Shown here piece by piece: positions 17,974 to 30,785 of a DNA stretch of 64,000 nucleotides. Both the position numbers and the translations under genes were made by a program. The notes beneath the pieces are model-generated. The model made no database searches. It was not told where the DNA came from and saw only the letters and a list, made by a program, of their open reading frames with translations. The first letter of the stretch is position 1. Every line of letters begins with the position of its first letter. The stretch is from Rhyzopertha dominica (lineage: Eukaryota; Arthropoda; Insecta; Coleoptera; Bostrichidae), in NCBI GenBank assembly GCA_025024175.1, contig QCXZ01000137.1:72354680-72418679 (forward strand). The letters are read 5' to 3'.

Positions 17974-20934
17974 TCAAGAAATAGACGTGACCACAAGAAA
18001 CTAATTTCAGATTCGCATTCAGGACGTCATTTTCTAGATGTATTCAAAATTTCAACTAGATAGGCGATGGGGCGCTATAGTAATTAATTACCATTCTTCA
18101 AAGTTATATATTTTTTGAAATTGCGTCACTTATGATTGCACGACTTCAGCACATGTATATAGCTCTATATTCATATCATTCTTATGCAACTTGTTAAGTA
18201 TAATCAATATTTTGTTGCATTTCATCAGGGTCTTGACTTAGAAACCAAACGACAATCTTGTCGTCATTCAGTAAAATACTAAAATTTTGGTCGGAAGCGT
18301 TGCGAAATAATTTTATGGGTCGTTCTTTTGACAGTAACCTGAATGATAAGTACCTGTAATTTTTACAAGATGATTTACTGGTGAGGGTAGAATAGTCTTA
18401 GTAGACCTCTAAACCAGCTAACAAGATCAACCGACTTCACTATGCACGAAACTTGACTTTTTATTTTGGAAAAGACAAATTTAATTCGTACAACACTCGA
18501 GGACCTGAGAAAAAGAATCACAACCAATATTGAATCAAATATCAAACATTGTAAATCCTAAAATGTTGGACATGATATACAGTAAGCATTTCNAATACTT
18601 GCTTAATTAATTATGTCTGTAGAAACTGTAAATGCAGTAACAAAAACAGTCAAAGATCGTGACGCTGTTTTGCATTTCGATATCGCGAATAGTTTTCAAC
18701 TTATGGAACGGTAGCTATCAAAAGGCGCATTTTTCTAATTAGTTTTTAGTGTAGCTCTTATCTAATGTTGTAATTTGGTAGTAAGGTCGAAGCGAATGGT
18801 TAGTGCTTTATTAGGCGTAGGAGGTAACAAATTGAATTTACTTTCTTAAAATATCAGGAAATGTTTGTCGAGGAAGGTGTCAAAATATATTCTACTATAA
18901 CAGCCATAGTGAAATAACGATTTTTTTACTAGCAGAAAAGATACAATACAATTCACAACACATAATCATGTTTATTTCTTCGCCACATAAACATTTAATT
19001 TCCCCTGACTAAAAACCAGTCATGTAGTACTGTAGCAAGCATTGGCAATCTGTACCACAATACAGTAGTACATTAAACACGCTCATTGTTTTCTTGATAA
19101 ACGATATCCTACAAGCTTGATGAACTAGCTGAAATTCGTCTACAGCATTATAATCAAATTTGTTTTATTTGAGATACTTAATGCTTAAAATTAGGTTCCA
19201 AAGTTTAAATGAAATTTAAATTTTTAATTTACCAGTTAAATAACTTTCTTCTTTCAGTTATCTCACTTTCAGTTATCTCAATTCTTTGTAGGGTTTTTAT
19301 TCTTGCCTGCAATATTTGACAATGTTGGCCCTCGTTCAACATCAATTTTAAAACTATATCTTAAATGGTATAACACAATAATGAACTGTGACAATGACTA
19401 CATAGTTTCATAAATACTATATGTCAGAAAGTTTACGAGTAGGTCTCGCCTTCGTTCGTTGAAAACTTGGCATTTTTCCAGTATTGACTTATCTAAGAAT
19501 TCCTAAGTAAACTCATTAAATGATTTTATATTTATTTCTGGCACTCAGTATTTCGGTTGAATTCTCCTTTATTTGAAGATCATGTTAGAGTTATTAATCG
19601 TTCATATTTAGATCTACTTAATCATCATATCTAATGGGATTAATACATACAAAAGGTTATCTTTGATCACAGGCTTAATGCACTTATATGTCTAATTTTA
19701 AGTGCTTATAAGATTTTTTTTGTTTCTGGGATAATGGGACCTTCATGTTTATTGGGGTACATTATGTAAACCATTAAAAAATAAACAAAAATCTGATAGT
19801 AAGAACTTAAAGTGATAATAATGGGTGAAAATTCCTGGGGGGACCCTCAGCCAAGCTAAAATATTCTATTTAAAAGATAATATTGTTAAGCATTTTGGGC
19901 AGTAGGGTGGAGAGATTAAAGCTTAGTTTGCGATAATGCCGATAGCCGCCATTTAAAAAATAGGGGCGCGCTGGCATTTTTAGCGATATCTCGCTCGCAT
20001 TAGTCGAATCAAAAACTATTGGTCAAACTTTTTTTAGACCATGAAACTGTCAATATTGATTCATGACCGTTTCACGTAACATTAATAATAAACAATAAGT
20101 CACAATCCGTAAGGCGAATTCTTAAACGAAATATCGTTCATATGCTATTATGTTTTTATTTTCAATTTTGCAAAAAAATACTCCTGACCTTTTTCGTTAA
20201 GTATCTTTTAGCAATTCGGTTTTACAATATCACAAAGTGTACAGAGCGCTTGTTACGCCAACTTCTCCACATTAAACATGGGTCTTTGGCCTCAAAATTA
20301 AGACTTTTTCATGACAATATTGTTAAATACATATGTTCATTTGTGAATAAAAAATTTAATACTTTTTGTTGGTCGAAAATGTCGTTTTGGAGGCCGATCA
20401 TATTTAGTTTATCGATACAATGCTTGAAATGAGGAACGTTTTCACCTTTCAGGTCGTAGTTTGGCTTAGAAATGTAGTATTGCTAAACTAATGAATTTAT
20501 TGCAATTACTTAAACAACAAAATAGGTAATTGTGCGCCCTGTGGATAACCATGCACTAGTTTTTCGACTTCTAGCAAGTAGAAGTTATTTATTTATAACT
20601 GAATGTAGTTTAATAATGTTACTATAAAAAATCATAATTACAGGCACAAAAATAAACCATATTTAATGTGAAGAAGCTGGTGTAACTAACTTCTTATTTT
20701 CTGTTGCAATATTAGTCAGTATTTATTAAAACGTATGCTAACCATACTTATATTCTAAAATAACAAATCAAGCCATATGACAACATATGACACATAAGAC
20801 CATGAAAAAAACAAGTGTTTTTTATTTTTATTTTATTGGCAATAATTATGTTTGATATTCTGTTCTGTTATCCTCAAAGGGCGCCGGTGCGCTGAGGTTA
20901 TAAGCTAGATTATAATAGGAAAGAAAATTGAGAC
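17974..20934. other. intergenic, nothing recognised
   Basis: Contains a 96-codon plus ORF (20142-20432) without known motifs and a short tandem duplication (TTTCAGTTATCTCA twice at 19255). The stretch 19830-20140 has the look of an old repeat but has no second copy here. Confidence 0.4.
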
Positions 20935-21200
20935 GCCAAGAGACATTTGTCATTCCTATGGTCATCTGATTATCGACTTAATCAGATGACCAGTTCCCTC
21001 ATGATGTATCAGATGTATTCAATAGGTGTAAGATCGGGCGATCTTGGTAGCCCGGACAACAAATTGAGGTTGCGCCTGATAACAACTCACTACCGTATTT
21101 ATACCCCCCATTCTAACAGCAATATCTCCAAAAAAGGCTAAACCGGCTTCTTGCCAACCCACTTCCCGTTCTAGAAATCAAATCGAAGTTTTAGAAATGT
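20935..21200 (-). mobile_element. Tc1/mariner transposase fragment
   Basis: Minus-strand translation near 21060-21000 gives GLPRSPDLTPIEYI, the hallmark block ([P/A]xSPDLxPIE) around the third catalytic acid of Tc1-like transposases. Flanking frames are broken by stops, and neither terminal repeat nor N-terminal half is seen. Confidence 0.65.
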
Positions 21201-22189
21201 CTCTGCAGCCGCACACAAAATGTAAATTCGCTATTTTTCTAAACGAAAAAAGAAGGAAAAACTGATAAATTTTTACCTTAATAAAAATTAACGTGTGCCA
21301 CAATATATTTAAATAAAACAATCTGGGTATTTTCATTTATATGTCAGTCAGTAGGTACATAATTATTCTCCGTGCCAGATGTGACTGTTTAAGAAATTCA
21401 CCGACTATTCTAAAAAGTGAAGGCTATCTGATTGAATCACTTGAAATGCTATATTCGCACACCTGTCGTTTTCATGATACTTGCTTCTATAGTTAATCCA
21501 GCCATCAATCAGGCTAGTGCTATAAAATATTCCGCAAAGGTGTTTCGTCGCGTATTTACTTAGTACAAATTTATCGGTCGTGATAAGCACATGTTAATAT
21601 AATTATGCAATTCATATGCGATAAAGCCATGTAGACAAAATTACGAGAAGCTATTAGAATAAAGTTTTCCTAGCAAGTTTCTAGTAATCAAAATTCGATA
21701 TGGCCGCTATCGCTATGGTCGATTTCGGGTTATTATTATTTATTATTTGTATTATTATCAATTTGTCTTTTGTATTTTAAGCTCATACATAAAATACTTT
21801 TGAAAAATTTCCTATCAGACAAGTTTTAAGTAATAAACTGATGATGATGAAAACGTAAAGATGATCAAATACAATATTTATGATATATTTACATTTTTTA
21901 ATATAATCGGGAGGACAACGACTTGGGTGCATGGACACAGAATATTGTGAATTAAACAAACAAAAATCAACATGTCGTCATCAAAGAGAAGCAAGCGGAT
22001 AATTCAACATCTAGCAATGTCGCTAATCTTCAGCTTAAAAAAAAGTTGCAACGTGGGTATTTGCCATGTATTTATATTTTATTAAATTGCGTATTAATAG
22101 GTAGCATCTAATCCACAAAACAGCTGTGACAGCTTATAAATTCAAAAAATTGATCGTAAGGTGTCTTTATAATATTAAAAATTCGCCAA
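21201..22189. other. intergenic, nothing recognised
   Basis: AT-rich with a 61-codon minus ORF (21590-21405). ATG 21972 opens a short basic peptide (MSSSKRSKRIIQ...) that I could not place. Confidence 0.4.
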
Positions 22190-22442
22190 AACGGGAACAT
22201 ATTGGCCGTGACGTCAGGTGTCTTGTAAATGGCTGCTTGTTTACATCTGGGGTCAGCGAGTCACGCGTCAGCCTCAGTCCGTCAATTTATCAGTTAGTTG
22301 TTTGCGTTCATTTTGTAACAAGCGAATTAAAATACGCCAAGAAAAAGTGAAATACTTATAAGTTATGACTTCTGAAGGCATGTTCATTGTTATGGAATTT
22401 GTGTACAGCGACGAGCGGTTCAACGCGGCGTATATGAGGAAC
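22190..22442 (+). promoter_or_regulatory. GC-richer patch with CRE and candidate first exon
   Basis: A locally GC-rich stretch carries a perfect palindromic CRE, TGACGTCA (about 22209), and CACGCGTCA shortly after. About 150 bp on, ATG at 22365 opens 26 codons (MTSEGMFIVMEFVYSDER...) to a possible donor GTAAAAG at 22443; unspliced, it stops at 31 codons. I do not recognise the peptide and see no partner exon. It could be the 5' end of an unlisted plus-strand gene or chance. Confidence 0.25.
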
Positions 22443-22614
22443 GTAAAAGCAACAGCATAAGTAAATTTTTNATCAAATTAACTTAGCATTGATAATTTGA
22501 TCACAGTGGGTTGTTGGAAACATACTATTTGTAAACATAAAAATGTAAGAATAAAAATGTACCCTAAACTTGACATTTATTTTAGAGGTCAGAATAAATA
22601 TAAATTGCCATTTA

Positions 22615-23010
22615 TTTTCGGGGCTCTTGCGGCTCGTTTCCGGTCTGGCTAACAGTCGAATATATGGAGAACAACGTCGTTCTTTATTATAACATTTCTC
22701 TCTATCAACTTAAAATGCATATAATTTTTCATATCCTCTTCAAGCTATAACAAAATGAAAACTGAATGGTAAACACTTATAACCCCAAAAAGAATAATAA
22801 AACTGACAGTAAGAATTAAGATGATCTTCACAACAGAAAAACAAACTTTGCGATTTCGGCATATCACGTCTAGGGGCCTTAAACAACTTTTTCATACACT
22901 GATAATCTAGAGGAAAGGTTACAAAAATTTTGTTAGCTATACTGACTGAAGTACTTTTATAACCATGTAGAAAACAGCACATGTTTTGTTTTCCATACAT
23001 AATAGATGCT
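22615..23010 (-). pseudogene. decayed THAP-type zinc finger ORF
   Basis: Minus-strand reading gives CCFLHGYKSTSV, then NKIFVTFPLD, KLFKAPRRDMPKSQSLFFCC and EDHLN, followed after ~80 bp by LEEDMKNYMHFKLIER and VVLHIFDC-stop-PDRKR. This order matches a THAP-like C2CH finger family widespread in insects, often inside DNA transposons: Cys cluster, NKxFxxxP, RRD, CCEDHxN, LEEDMxNYMxFK, VVPHIFxCQPDRKR. The gap between the halves ends in TTTTGTTATAG and is probably an intron with a lost donor. The TAG where Gln is expected shows it is inactive. The frame upstream reaches 23123 but is not recognised. Confidence 0.55.
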
Positions 23011-23871
23011 TGTAAAACTACACAAATCACTTTTTGGTGCGACCTCTTACACCGTCCTTTCAATAAACACCACACAAAAGCTTTTCCAATGCAAGACATT
23101 AAACCACCATTAAAACATAACATAACCTTGGAGAAGCGTTTTGACGGTGACTCCTAAGATTCGAATTTCAGACCTGAAATTCTCTACCTACAAATATTTT
23201 TTTGTTTTATTCTAACATGGCGTATGATATATATATGCACTTCAAGATTCATTTTACGTAATTTTCAAAAAAAGTGATAATACCCAATTCATAGCTTTCT
23301 ACATGAATGGAAAAGTGTGTAAAATACAATACAGGTAGGTACACTCAAAATACAATTACACAAGGCCTGGTATCCTCATTACCACAAACACCCGTCTGTT
23401 AATAACAACAGTAATCAAACAAGCAAATATAAATAACGATAAAAAAAACTTACTAAACAATTACATGAGTACACAAGAGATGTATGTGCACATAAGCGCT
23501 ACAGGCATTCGCATAGACTTCGAATTAGTACATCTTCGCTTACGTACGAGTCTTTTTATCACATTGTTAACACTCTAATAGTACACGGTCAAAATCATAA
23601 CACTTTGTAATCTAATCGCAAAGCCATTACTTGCGCCGAGACTCAATAAGAAACTAACCTTTCTCAATGGAAACAAGCAGCATCACGCAGCTTTTTCAAG
23701 TGCGTTACGTATAATAAGCACATGCCATTCAGTGATGTATTTAAAAACGCTAATGACGAGGACGTAGTATTTCATCTTGTCGTTACGTAGGATCGCTAAT
23801 TTTGAGCCACTTGCAGACGAGACGATTGCCAAAAACTTTTATTTGTTTACATTTTATAAAAATATCCATAC

Positions 23872-24010
23872 CAGTCGAGGACTGTGGAATTCAAACTTCG
23901 ACCCTTGCAGTCTCCGACACGCGCTAGCAACATAAAGAAAGTAGATGTGCTTTTGAGAATGCTATTGTACTTTGTTTAAAAATGTTTGACAAAACGCAAG
24001 TTCATAAAAG
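23872..24010. promoter_or_regulatory. divergent candidate first exons around 23.93 kb
   Basis: In a locally GC-richer patch, two ATGs face away from each other 48 bp apart. On the minus strand ATG 23933 opens MLLARVGDCKGRSLNSTVLD to a GTATGG donor after 23872. On the plus strand ATG 23982 opens MFDKTQVHK to a strong GTAAGT donor at 24011. The minus exon is positioned like a malic enzyme leader, but joining it to the 17241 exon creates TGA. No other supporting exon is seen. Confidence 0.2.
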
Positions 24011-24601
24011 GTAAGTAGTTATAATGATTAATACAATGTGCTGTTTTGTATTCAATATTTATAAAAATGATTAATTCAGGCATTAGGCATAGGTAAAAAA
24101 AATTAAAAGCGTTGCCTTCTAGCCAAGGAATGATCTCTTACAAAACATAATAAAGGCTCACATTACTTATTATTTTTAATGTGCCAAAAATTAAAGAGCA
24201 CAAACTTTTCCGAAATCCAATTATTTTAAGACGTACTTAAGTTTTCAGGCTTCAGGATACGGATTAAATTTCGACATCTAAGTTCACAAATTCGTATCAA
24301 TCGGGTTCAACTTTTAGCTATTTCGGTAACCAACTTCCGCTTTTGCACAATTTTATTTTATAAGAGCTTCTTAAATTTAAAACTTTATGAATTTTATAAT
24401 GAACAAAATGCATAACTGCTGCGTCGGACAGGTCAATTTTGTTTCTTAAATTGTCATCGTTTGGCGTACAAAACCATCATCTTTTTACAGCGACTAACCC
24501 ATGTTTTTTATTTTGTTTTGATAGTTATTTGTATTATCTAAAGGGTGATTTTAGAGTTAATGTTTTCGTCTGACATAAGATAGATTTATTTACCACCCTT
24601 C

Positions 24602-25714
24602 CCAAATATCAAAACCAACGGAGATACAGGGTTTTAAAGTTTCTAATTAAAAACTAAAATTATTTAACAATGATGAAACTAAATGTTCAAAATGATCATC
24701 TTTCACTTCTACACATCGTTCAGCGCTACGTAANACCACTGTTCGAACTGGCCAATCAATAAATCAATTAAAAGCTAAAGATTTCAGGCAATACCACAAA
24801 AGAAATCACATGCAATGGAGCCTAGTGACCTTGGGCTAGGGGGGCATGAAACTGGACCACATCGACCCATCCATTTATTTGGTAGTGTTGTCCAAAAACA
24901 ACCCTACTTCCCTCTAAAATAGAGCGGTGCCTCGCCTAGCATAAGCACATGTTTCGCCGGATAATTATTATTAAGTCACATCTTCTAAGCGAACCGGAAA
25001 CGTTTTCTATAAATTTTAAATAATTTTTGACCGTTAAACGATCTAGTGAAATATGCAGTCTTATGAGGATATTATTCACAATACCTGCCCAGACATTAAC
25101 GGGAAATCGGTTTTGTAAATTTGTACTTCTAATAGCATGTAGATTTTCAATGGGCAAAAATGCGTATTTAGGCAGTTATTTTTTTGCGATTTCCGATGAA
25201 TACTGTCTGGTCTAAAGTTAAAATGGTTGTAGTGGATGACAAGCTAGACGTGAAAAGGGTGCAACTGATTTTCGCGAAATATTGCTTGGCTTACTTCGAC
25301 CTGTCTTGCAATTTCCCGAGTAGGTATGTACTTCTTGTGGGGTCCTCCTCAATAAGACTTATCTCTTCCTCATTTTGCAAATTTTCACGTGGTGGCGGCC
25401 TACTTGCATGACTTCCGCGATGTTCCCGCAAAAGTTACCGGCTCTATGCATTAGACTGAAAATTCGGCACGGGCACACTTTCCGTAAATTTTCAGCACAT
25501 CCACGAATTCATTATTTTCATAAACATGCCTCATTTGTGGCAAAAGTTTAATAATATTTCAAATAACAGCTAACTGTAGGTCATTGCTTGACAATAAAGA
25601 TAAAAAAAAATCACAAATAGCCTAGTGACCTATGCGCTAAAGTTTTTTGTAGCGTTTAATTTCATTACTTTTTATTTTAACACCCTGTATCTCTATTAGT
25701 TTTAATATTTGGAA
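24602..25714 (-). mobile_element. mariner-like element with both terminal repeats, decayed transposase
   Basis: Terminal inverted repeats of about 36 bp: CCAAATATCAAAACCAACGG followed by AGATACAGGGT at the left, and the inverse ending CACCCTGTATCTCTATTAGT and on to 25714 at the right. On the minus strand a transposase can be followed through many frameshifts: IYGKCARAEFSV, PTREIARQVEVSQ, VNVWAGIVNN, YLKFIENVSG, VDVVQFHAP and RCVEVKDDHFEHLV, in the usual N- to C-terminal order. Catalytic blocks are disrupted, so the copy is dead. Confidence 0.85.
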
Positions 25715-25979
25715 AAAGCGGTATACAAAGAAATTGTAAAGTATTGTATCATAAAATCAAGAACATACTGCTAAAACATTCTAAAAGCAAATAACTTTCC
25801 TTTAGGATTCCACAAGATATTTGGATTTTTTGATTTTAAATAAAACAAACTAATATTAAAATCAGTTTGATGGAGATATGCAAATCTGTAGTACCTAATT
25901 CGACATATAAATTATGAGAAGTTATAATAAAATTGAATATGGTTGGAATTAGAAAAAAAAATAGATATTCTAATAAGGA

Positions 25980-26870
25980 TTACTGAATTTGTCTGGACTT
26001 CGGACCCATGCAAAAACATGTGGAATGTTGAACCAAGTACATCCAAATAGACCCTCTATTACAAGATCAACAGTAGTAAGTAAACTTTTTGTCGAATTAA
26101 AAGAATTTGAAAGATAAAGAATAGATAAAGAAGTTAAATTAAATGTTTTACTTGAGGCCATCGAGCTCAAAGTCACAATATAAATCAATTTCAGTTGTAA
26201 GATTATTAAAAAAAGAAAAATATTATCCATGCAAAGTTCAACTTCTGCGTGTGTAAAATGTTGGTGATACACGCTATGACCAAAATCTGTTACCGATTCC
26301 CACATCCGCAAGATATTGGTATCAACATATTTCCCATTTGACACAAGTGCAGTCAACGCCAGCGCAAATGTAATATGTAGGTTAAGACCTAATTTTTTCA
26401 AATAAACCTGAATGTCGCCTGTTATTTAGGTTTTTTATGTTGAAAATTAGTAGCAGCGTCATTTTTCCCAATAATAAAGATGACGACGTCTCATCAGAAT
26501 ATTAGTTTTAGCAAAACCGGACATTCGGTACAGATGTTCGACGATATCTTGATGAACTANTTCCACGGAGATGCATAGGAGGCGACCATCAATTTAGTGA
26601 NCACCGCAGTTTCCCGATTTAACTCCCCAAGATTATTCTCTATGGGGTTACTTAAAACACAGGGTTTATATTAACGAGCCTAACAGCTTGCAAGATTTAG
26701 AGCAAAGAATTCGTACGGAAATGGCAGAAGGAAGTGGACATAATATATTACCGAGCGCAGCCTACAAGGTGTCAAAAGATTGCTGAAGGACACCGACTAT
26801 TTCTTCATAAAAACTGTTATACAAGGTAGCAATTTTTTAACATTTGGAAAATAAAAAGGTCTATCAAAAA
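25980..26870 (+). mobile_element. second mariner-like transposase relic, opposite orientation
   Basis: Plus-strand reading gives NQVHPNRPSITRSTV and SKLFVELKEFER (N-terminal region), LLKKEKYYPCKVQLL, then after ~200 bp RCIGGDHQF, a shifted SPDLTP-like stretch, WGYLKHRVYI-type sequence and NSLQDLEQRIRTEMAEGSGH. The order is that of the same mariner-like family as the 24602 copy, but the two differ. Two Ns and many stops interrupt it; terminal repeats were not identified. Confidence 0.7.
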
Positions 26871-29800
26871 CAAAATAAAAAGTGGGATTGATGAGGACAT
26901 CGTCGTCACTATGACATCTATGAAGTCATAATATTTTGCGCGTCAAAAAATGACATTTTACGAAACAAAATTAACCTCTGTTCAGGAAATTTTCCAACGT
27001 TTTCGTTTCGAATGTTTGCATACACTGTATATTTTTATTAATTCAAGCCCCCAAATTTAGAATATTTAATTTTCAGTAATGAATGAACTGCGCTCGGCAA
27101 TTTACCAATTTATTGACCCCACTGCATAGGTACAAATGAGTAATCAATAGTTTTCAATGTGAACATAATTGATTTTTAATCTAAAAAATATCGCAGAATG
27201 CAGAAATTTTGATTAGCCTAGGCTAATATGTAGGGCGATTTTTATCCACGAGCAACCCCTCAACGTATAAAACGCACTAAAAAGCGATAGTTTTTCAAAT
27301 AACCCGGTCTAGTTTCAAAGTCCCTTATTTTTGCAATAAAAACTAGCACATGCAAGATGACGTTATTTGTGCTTTTGTAACGGTTTTTCTTTGGAAGAAA
27401 TAAATCACTCTTAATATTTCACCCTTATAACTTTTTGAATGAAGTATTATTGTGTATCAGATGAACTTTTTTGTATATCTTGTAAAATGCTTGAAAAAAT
27501 TAGAAGTAGCCTACGTTTTTTTGTAAACAAATGAGGGGGAATAAAGGGCCACTAAGCTAGATATTTATAACTGGAAGTGACCTTTTTTAGTAGGCTTAGG
27601 ATGTGTACATTTTTTGCATAGGTACTGTTACTTTAGCTTATGGGCTAGCACACCAAAAATTGCACGTTTTATTACACTTAATTTAATGAATTCACGAAAA
27701 TGTTTGATTATAAAGTTAAGTATTTCTGTTAGTGTACTCCGTTTAAATATACACAATTACTACTCCTCTCGAAAGCTTCTCATCGAACAATAGTAGTAAT
27801 AAATCTACTTTTGTTAAAACTGGTACTTTAGCATCTCCGAAATTAACATTACCCAAATGGACTATACTCAGAACATTATTAGGGAGCTATGATGGAACCA
27901 AGCCAAAGAGAGTTGTGCAAGGTGCAGAGATTTTATTATTAGATAGTCCACAGATCTCCCGGTTACAACTTTTAGGATCAACAGAAGTGCAGCCAGCGTG
28001 GCTCATTTTTTTAAATAAAAATTCGATACAACCACCCTATAAAAAATCGGGAAATAACCGGATTCAGCGAGAATTCAACGAACCACAAACTCTAAAGCCG
28101 GCAATAAAACAGATTTAGAACAGGTGATATCAGCTCGAAAACCGGGATAACGAAAAATATTTACAGTTATTTGTTACGCAAAAAGTAAATGAAAAGTTCA
28201 CGATACGTTGCGTGATTAATTAAATAATGGTCCATTTTAGTAATTAAGACCTTGCATCGTCAGCTGTTATATAAACAAAATAGTAGCTACGTAATGGATA
28301 GAACTTGAAACAGCTTAAATCAAGCTAATAGTGAAAATGGTTCGTATTATGCCCATTTGACACCGGTACTTGATCTAGCAACAATTTAGTATAATGAGGA
28401 AGTGTGCAGTATTTCAAGGTCGTTTTATACACGTGTATAAACTGTGATATATCGCATTGCTGTCCTTATTCATGGAATACTGAATGAAAGTTGAAAGACA
28501 CAAACTAAATAATACTGACTAAATATTTATTTGATGTTAACTACATAAATAAGTAAAAGTGTTGCTTTAGTAGAAGTAGATGAATCAAAATTTTGCAGGT
28601 ATACTATTCAGGTGTACGGCTCAACAGTAATAATTACTTTTACATCTCCAACACTCAAATATTTGCACTCTCTCAGAGACTTTTCGCCCTGAACACTGAT
28701 ATTTCTTTAATGTGTAAGATACAGGTACTGTGTACATGCTCATTCATAAGGATTTTTAAATTAAACTTGAAATATTGATCTCTCACGGTTGGTTCCTTCC
28801 AGTTTAGCGGCTACCTACTAAAAATGTTAGTAATTTCGCGCGCACTTATATTACATGCGAAATTGACTGCATTTCACACATTTTAATCTATTGCATACTA
28901 AATACAAAACTCACATGAGAAACCGTGGCGTGAAACAGAACATTTTCGGGCTAGGAGTTGACGCACAGCTGATTTCTGAGAGTCACACATCCACAACACA
29001 AAGGGAACCCTCCACGACGCGACTGCGCGACTGCACTGCTATTTTTACCTATCTCGCTCTTATGGGAATCGCCAAGCACCTCTAGAACTACCTTTTTCGC
29101 AAACTATAGTAGTTCAAAGCGGCAGCGAATACCGCAGCATGTGAAGTTCATTTAAATTTTTGACATTGGACAAAAAGAACTGATGTACAGCGTTGCCATT
29201 TGGAGATTTTTTCCCGCAAAGTAGTAGTATAACAGTTCTATGGGCGAAATTTTGGAATTATAATTGTTGTGAAAAGCTTTATTTAGAATTTCGATGACTA
29301 ATTATATCTATAGAAATACAACTATTATTGGATGTTGGTTCCGATTCTTCGTCCAACCTAGTAAGATATAGCTCTTTGTTCATATGTTATAATGTGCAAT
29401 TTGGACCATCCTATATAGATATCACGGGAATGTTATCTTTTAGGTCCATTTCTAAAGAATCTTAAGATTAAGGCGAGTGGGTCTGGGTCTGGGTATTCCT
29501 TTTTGCTAAATTGCATTATGCTGAGATATTAAAAAGAAATTTTGGCATAAGCTCGATTTGCATGGTCCTTCGGAATACAAGGCAAAGCTGTAAGCAATTA
29601 AAAAACCTCGCTAATTATAAAAGATTTTTAGTAGACTAAAGAATTTCTGCAGCCCATATCTTTGGTCCAAAGTGAATATTGATATGCTAGGTTTATCACC
29701 TACTATTTAAAAGAAATTGTTTATTTAAATAAAAACCTNACCTTAAAGATACCACGAAATAATGATTTCATGGCCATAGGAGGTGGGTTTGGGACATTAA

Positions 29801-30021
29801 ATAATATTGAAACTATATTTAGTTTAAATTCCTTGTATACATTCTGCCTATCATTTTCAAAAGTGAGAATTCAAAAAACACACACATATATATATGATTG
29901 TTACTTTAATCATAAAAAATACTCCCTAATTATACGTCACATAAACGTGATTCATTGGTCGGATTTCCATAACTCCATATATCTTTACATAAAGATATTA
30001 TGTACCTCTACTACACCTAGC
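26871..30021. other. intergenic with one unexplained ORF
   Basis: Besides the open frame at 27748-28118, a GC-richer patch at 28960-29090 could be promoter-like. No splice-consistent exon or transposase block seen. Confidence 0.4.
27748..28118 (+). other. unrecognised open frame of 123 codons without ATG at its start
   Basis: Between TAA codons the plus strand is open for 123 codons, including LASPKLTLPKWTILRTLLG and VVQGAEILLLDSPQISRLQ. Composition is protein-like and Lys/Pro/Ser-rich. The PKLTLP motif faintly recalls Gag-like proteins of BEL/Pao elements, but I would not assign it. It could be an internal exon or part of a decayed element. Confidence 0.25.
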
Positions 30022-30785
30022 TAAAAAACCGCTGCAAATTGAATCAATACCTCCACATCCAATTGTCAAAATGACATTTACGTTTTTATTTCTTATACNA
30101 TATGATTAGTAATCAGATTTTGAGCATTAGTTCTCTCTGCACATTTTTTNTAAGACAAACAGTCCTCGTGATATTAGCTAAAATATATAAATTTTAAAAT
30201 GTTTTTTTCCAAATAACTCGAAAATTATTAACTTAACAAAAAAATTATAAGAGTGCTTTCTGATCAGAAATTTGATTTTCTATATAATACCAAAATTAAA
30301 AAAAAATCGTACGAGCAGGGTACAAAATAGGTTTTTTGGAAATATTTCGAAAATGTCAAAATTTTGAATAAATTTTCTAAGACACTTTTTGTGAGAAATT
30401 TTATTTCCTATCTGATGGTATTTTCATTTTTGAATGTATTAAATATATTCGGAGATATTTAGGAAAAACCGTTTCCTTTAAGTGACGCATTTTTGCTAAT
30501 ATCTTCTAAACAGTTTGCTGCACCAAAAATTTATAAGAACGAATAATACTCGCAGTTATACTAATAATCACATACTATAACGAAAAAAAAATAAAAAAAT
30601 AACATTTGCAAAAAGGGTATTTAACTCCCAATTTCGCCCTCTTCCCGATACTTTACTTACCCCACAAATAATAAGTCGCTTTGGGTAGTTGAGATTTATA
30701 CGTTTGCCAAATTTCAAGTTCATATATTAAGTCTTTCGAAAGTTATCGTTTTTTTTTCGCATCCATTGGATGTGGAAGTAATTAA
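30022..30785 (-). repeat. dispersed repeat family A, copy 1
   Basis: Reverse-complement copy of the sequence also found at 38647-39506 and 59738-60590. Shared markers (here inverted) are CTCAACTACCCAAAGCGAC, GTATCGGGAAG, CAGCAAACTGTTTAGAAGAT and ATAAGAAATAAAAACGTAAA. Both ends carry TCCACATCCAA and its inverse. This copy lacks about 100 bp near its 5' end that the others keep. No coding capacity. Confidence 0.85.

Noticed and set aside
19206..19345. Minus-strand 38-codon ATG frame (MLNEGQHCQILQ...) with a GTAAAT donor
   Set aside because: Partly made by a short tandem duplication; joining to malic enzyme gives a stop.
22740..23123. 127-codon minus ORF as malic enzyme N-terminus
   Set aside because: Its centre encodes THAP-type motifs, not a leader, and it carries on into a decayed zinc finger.
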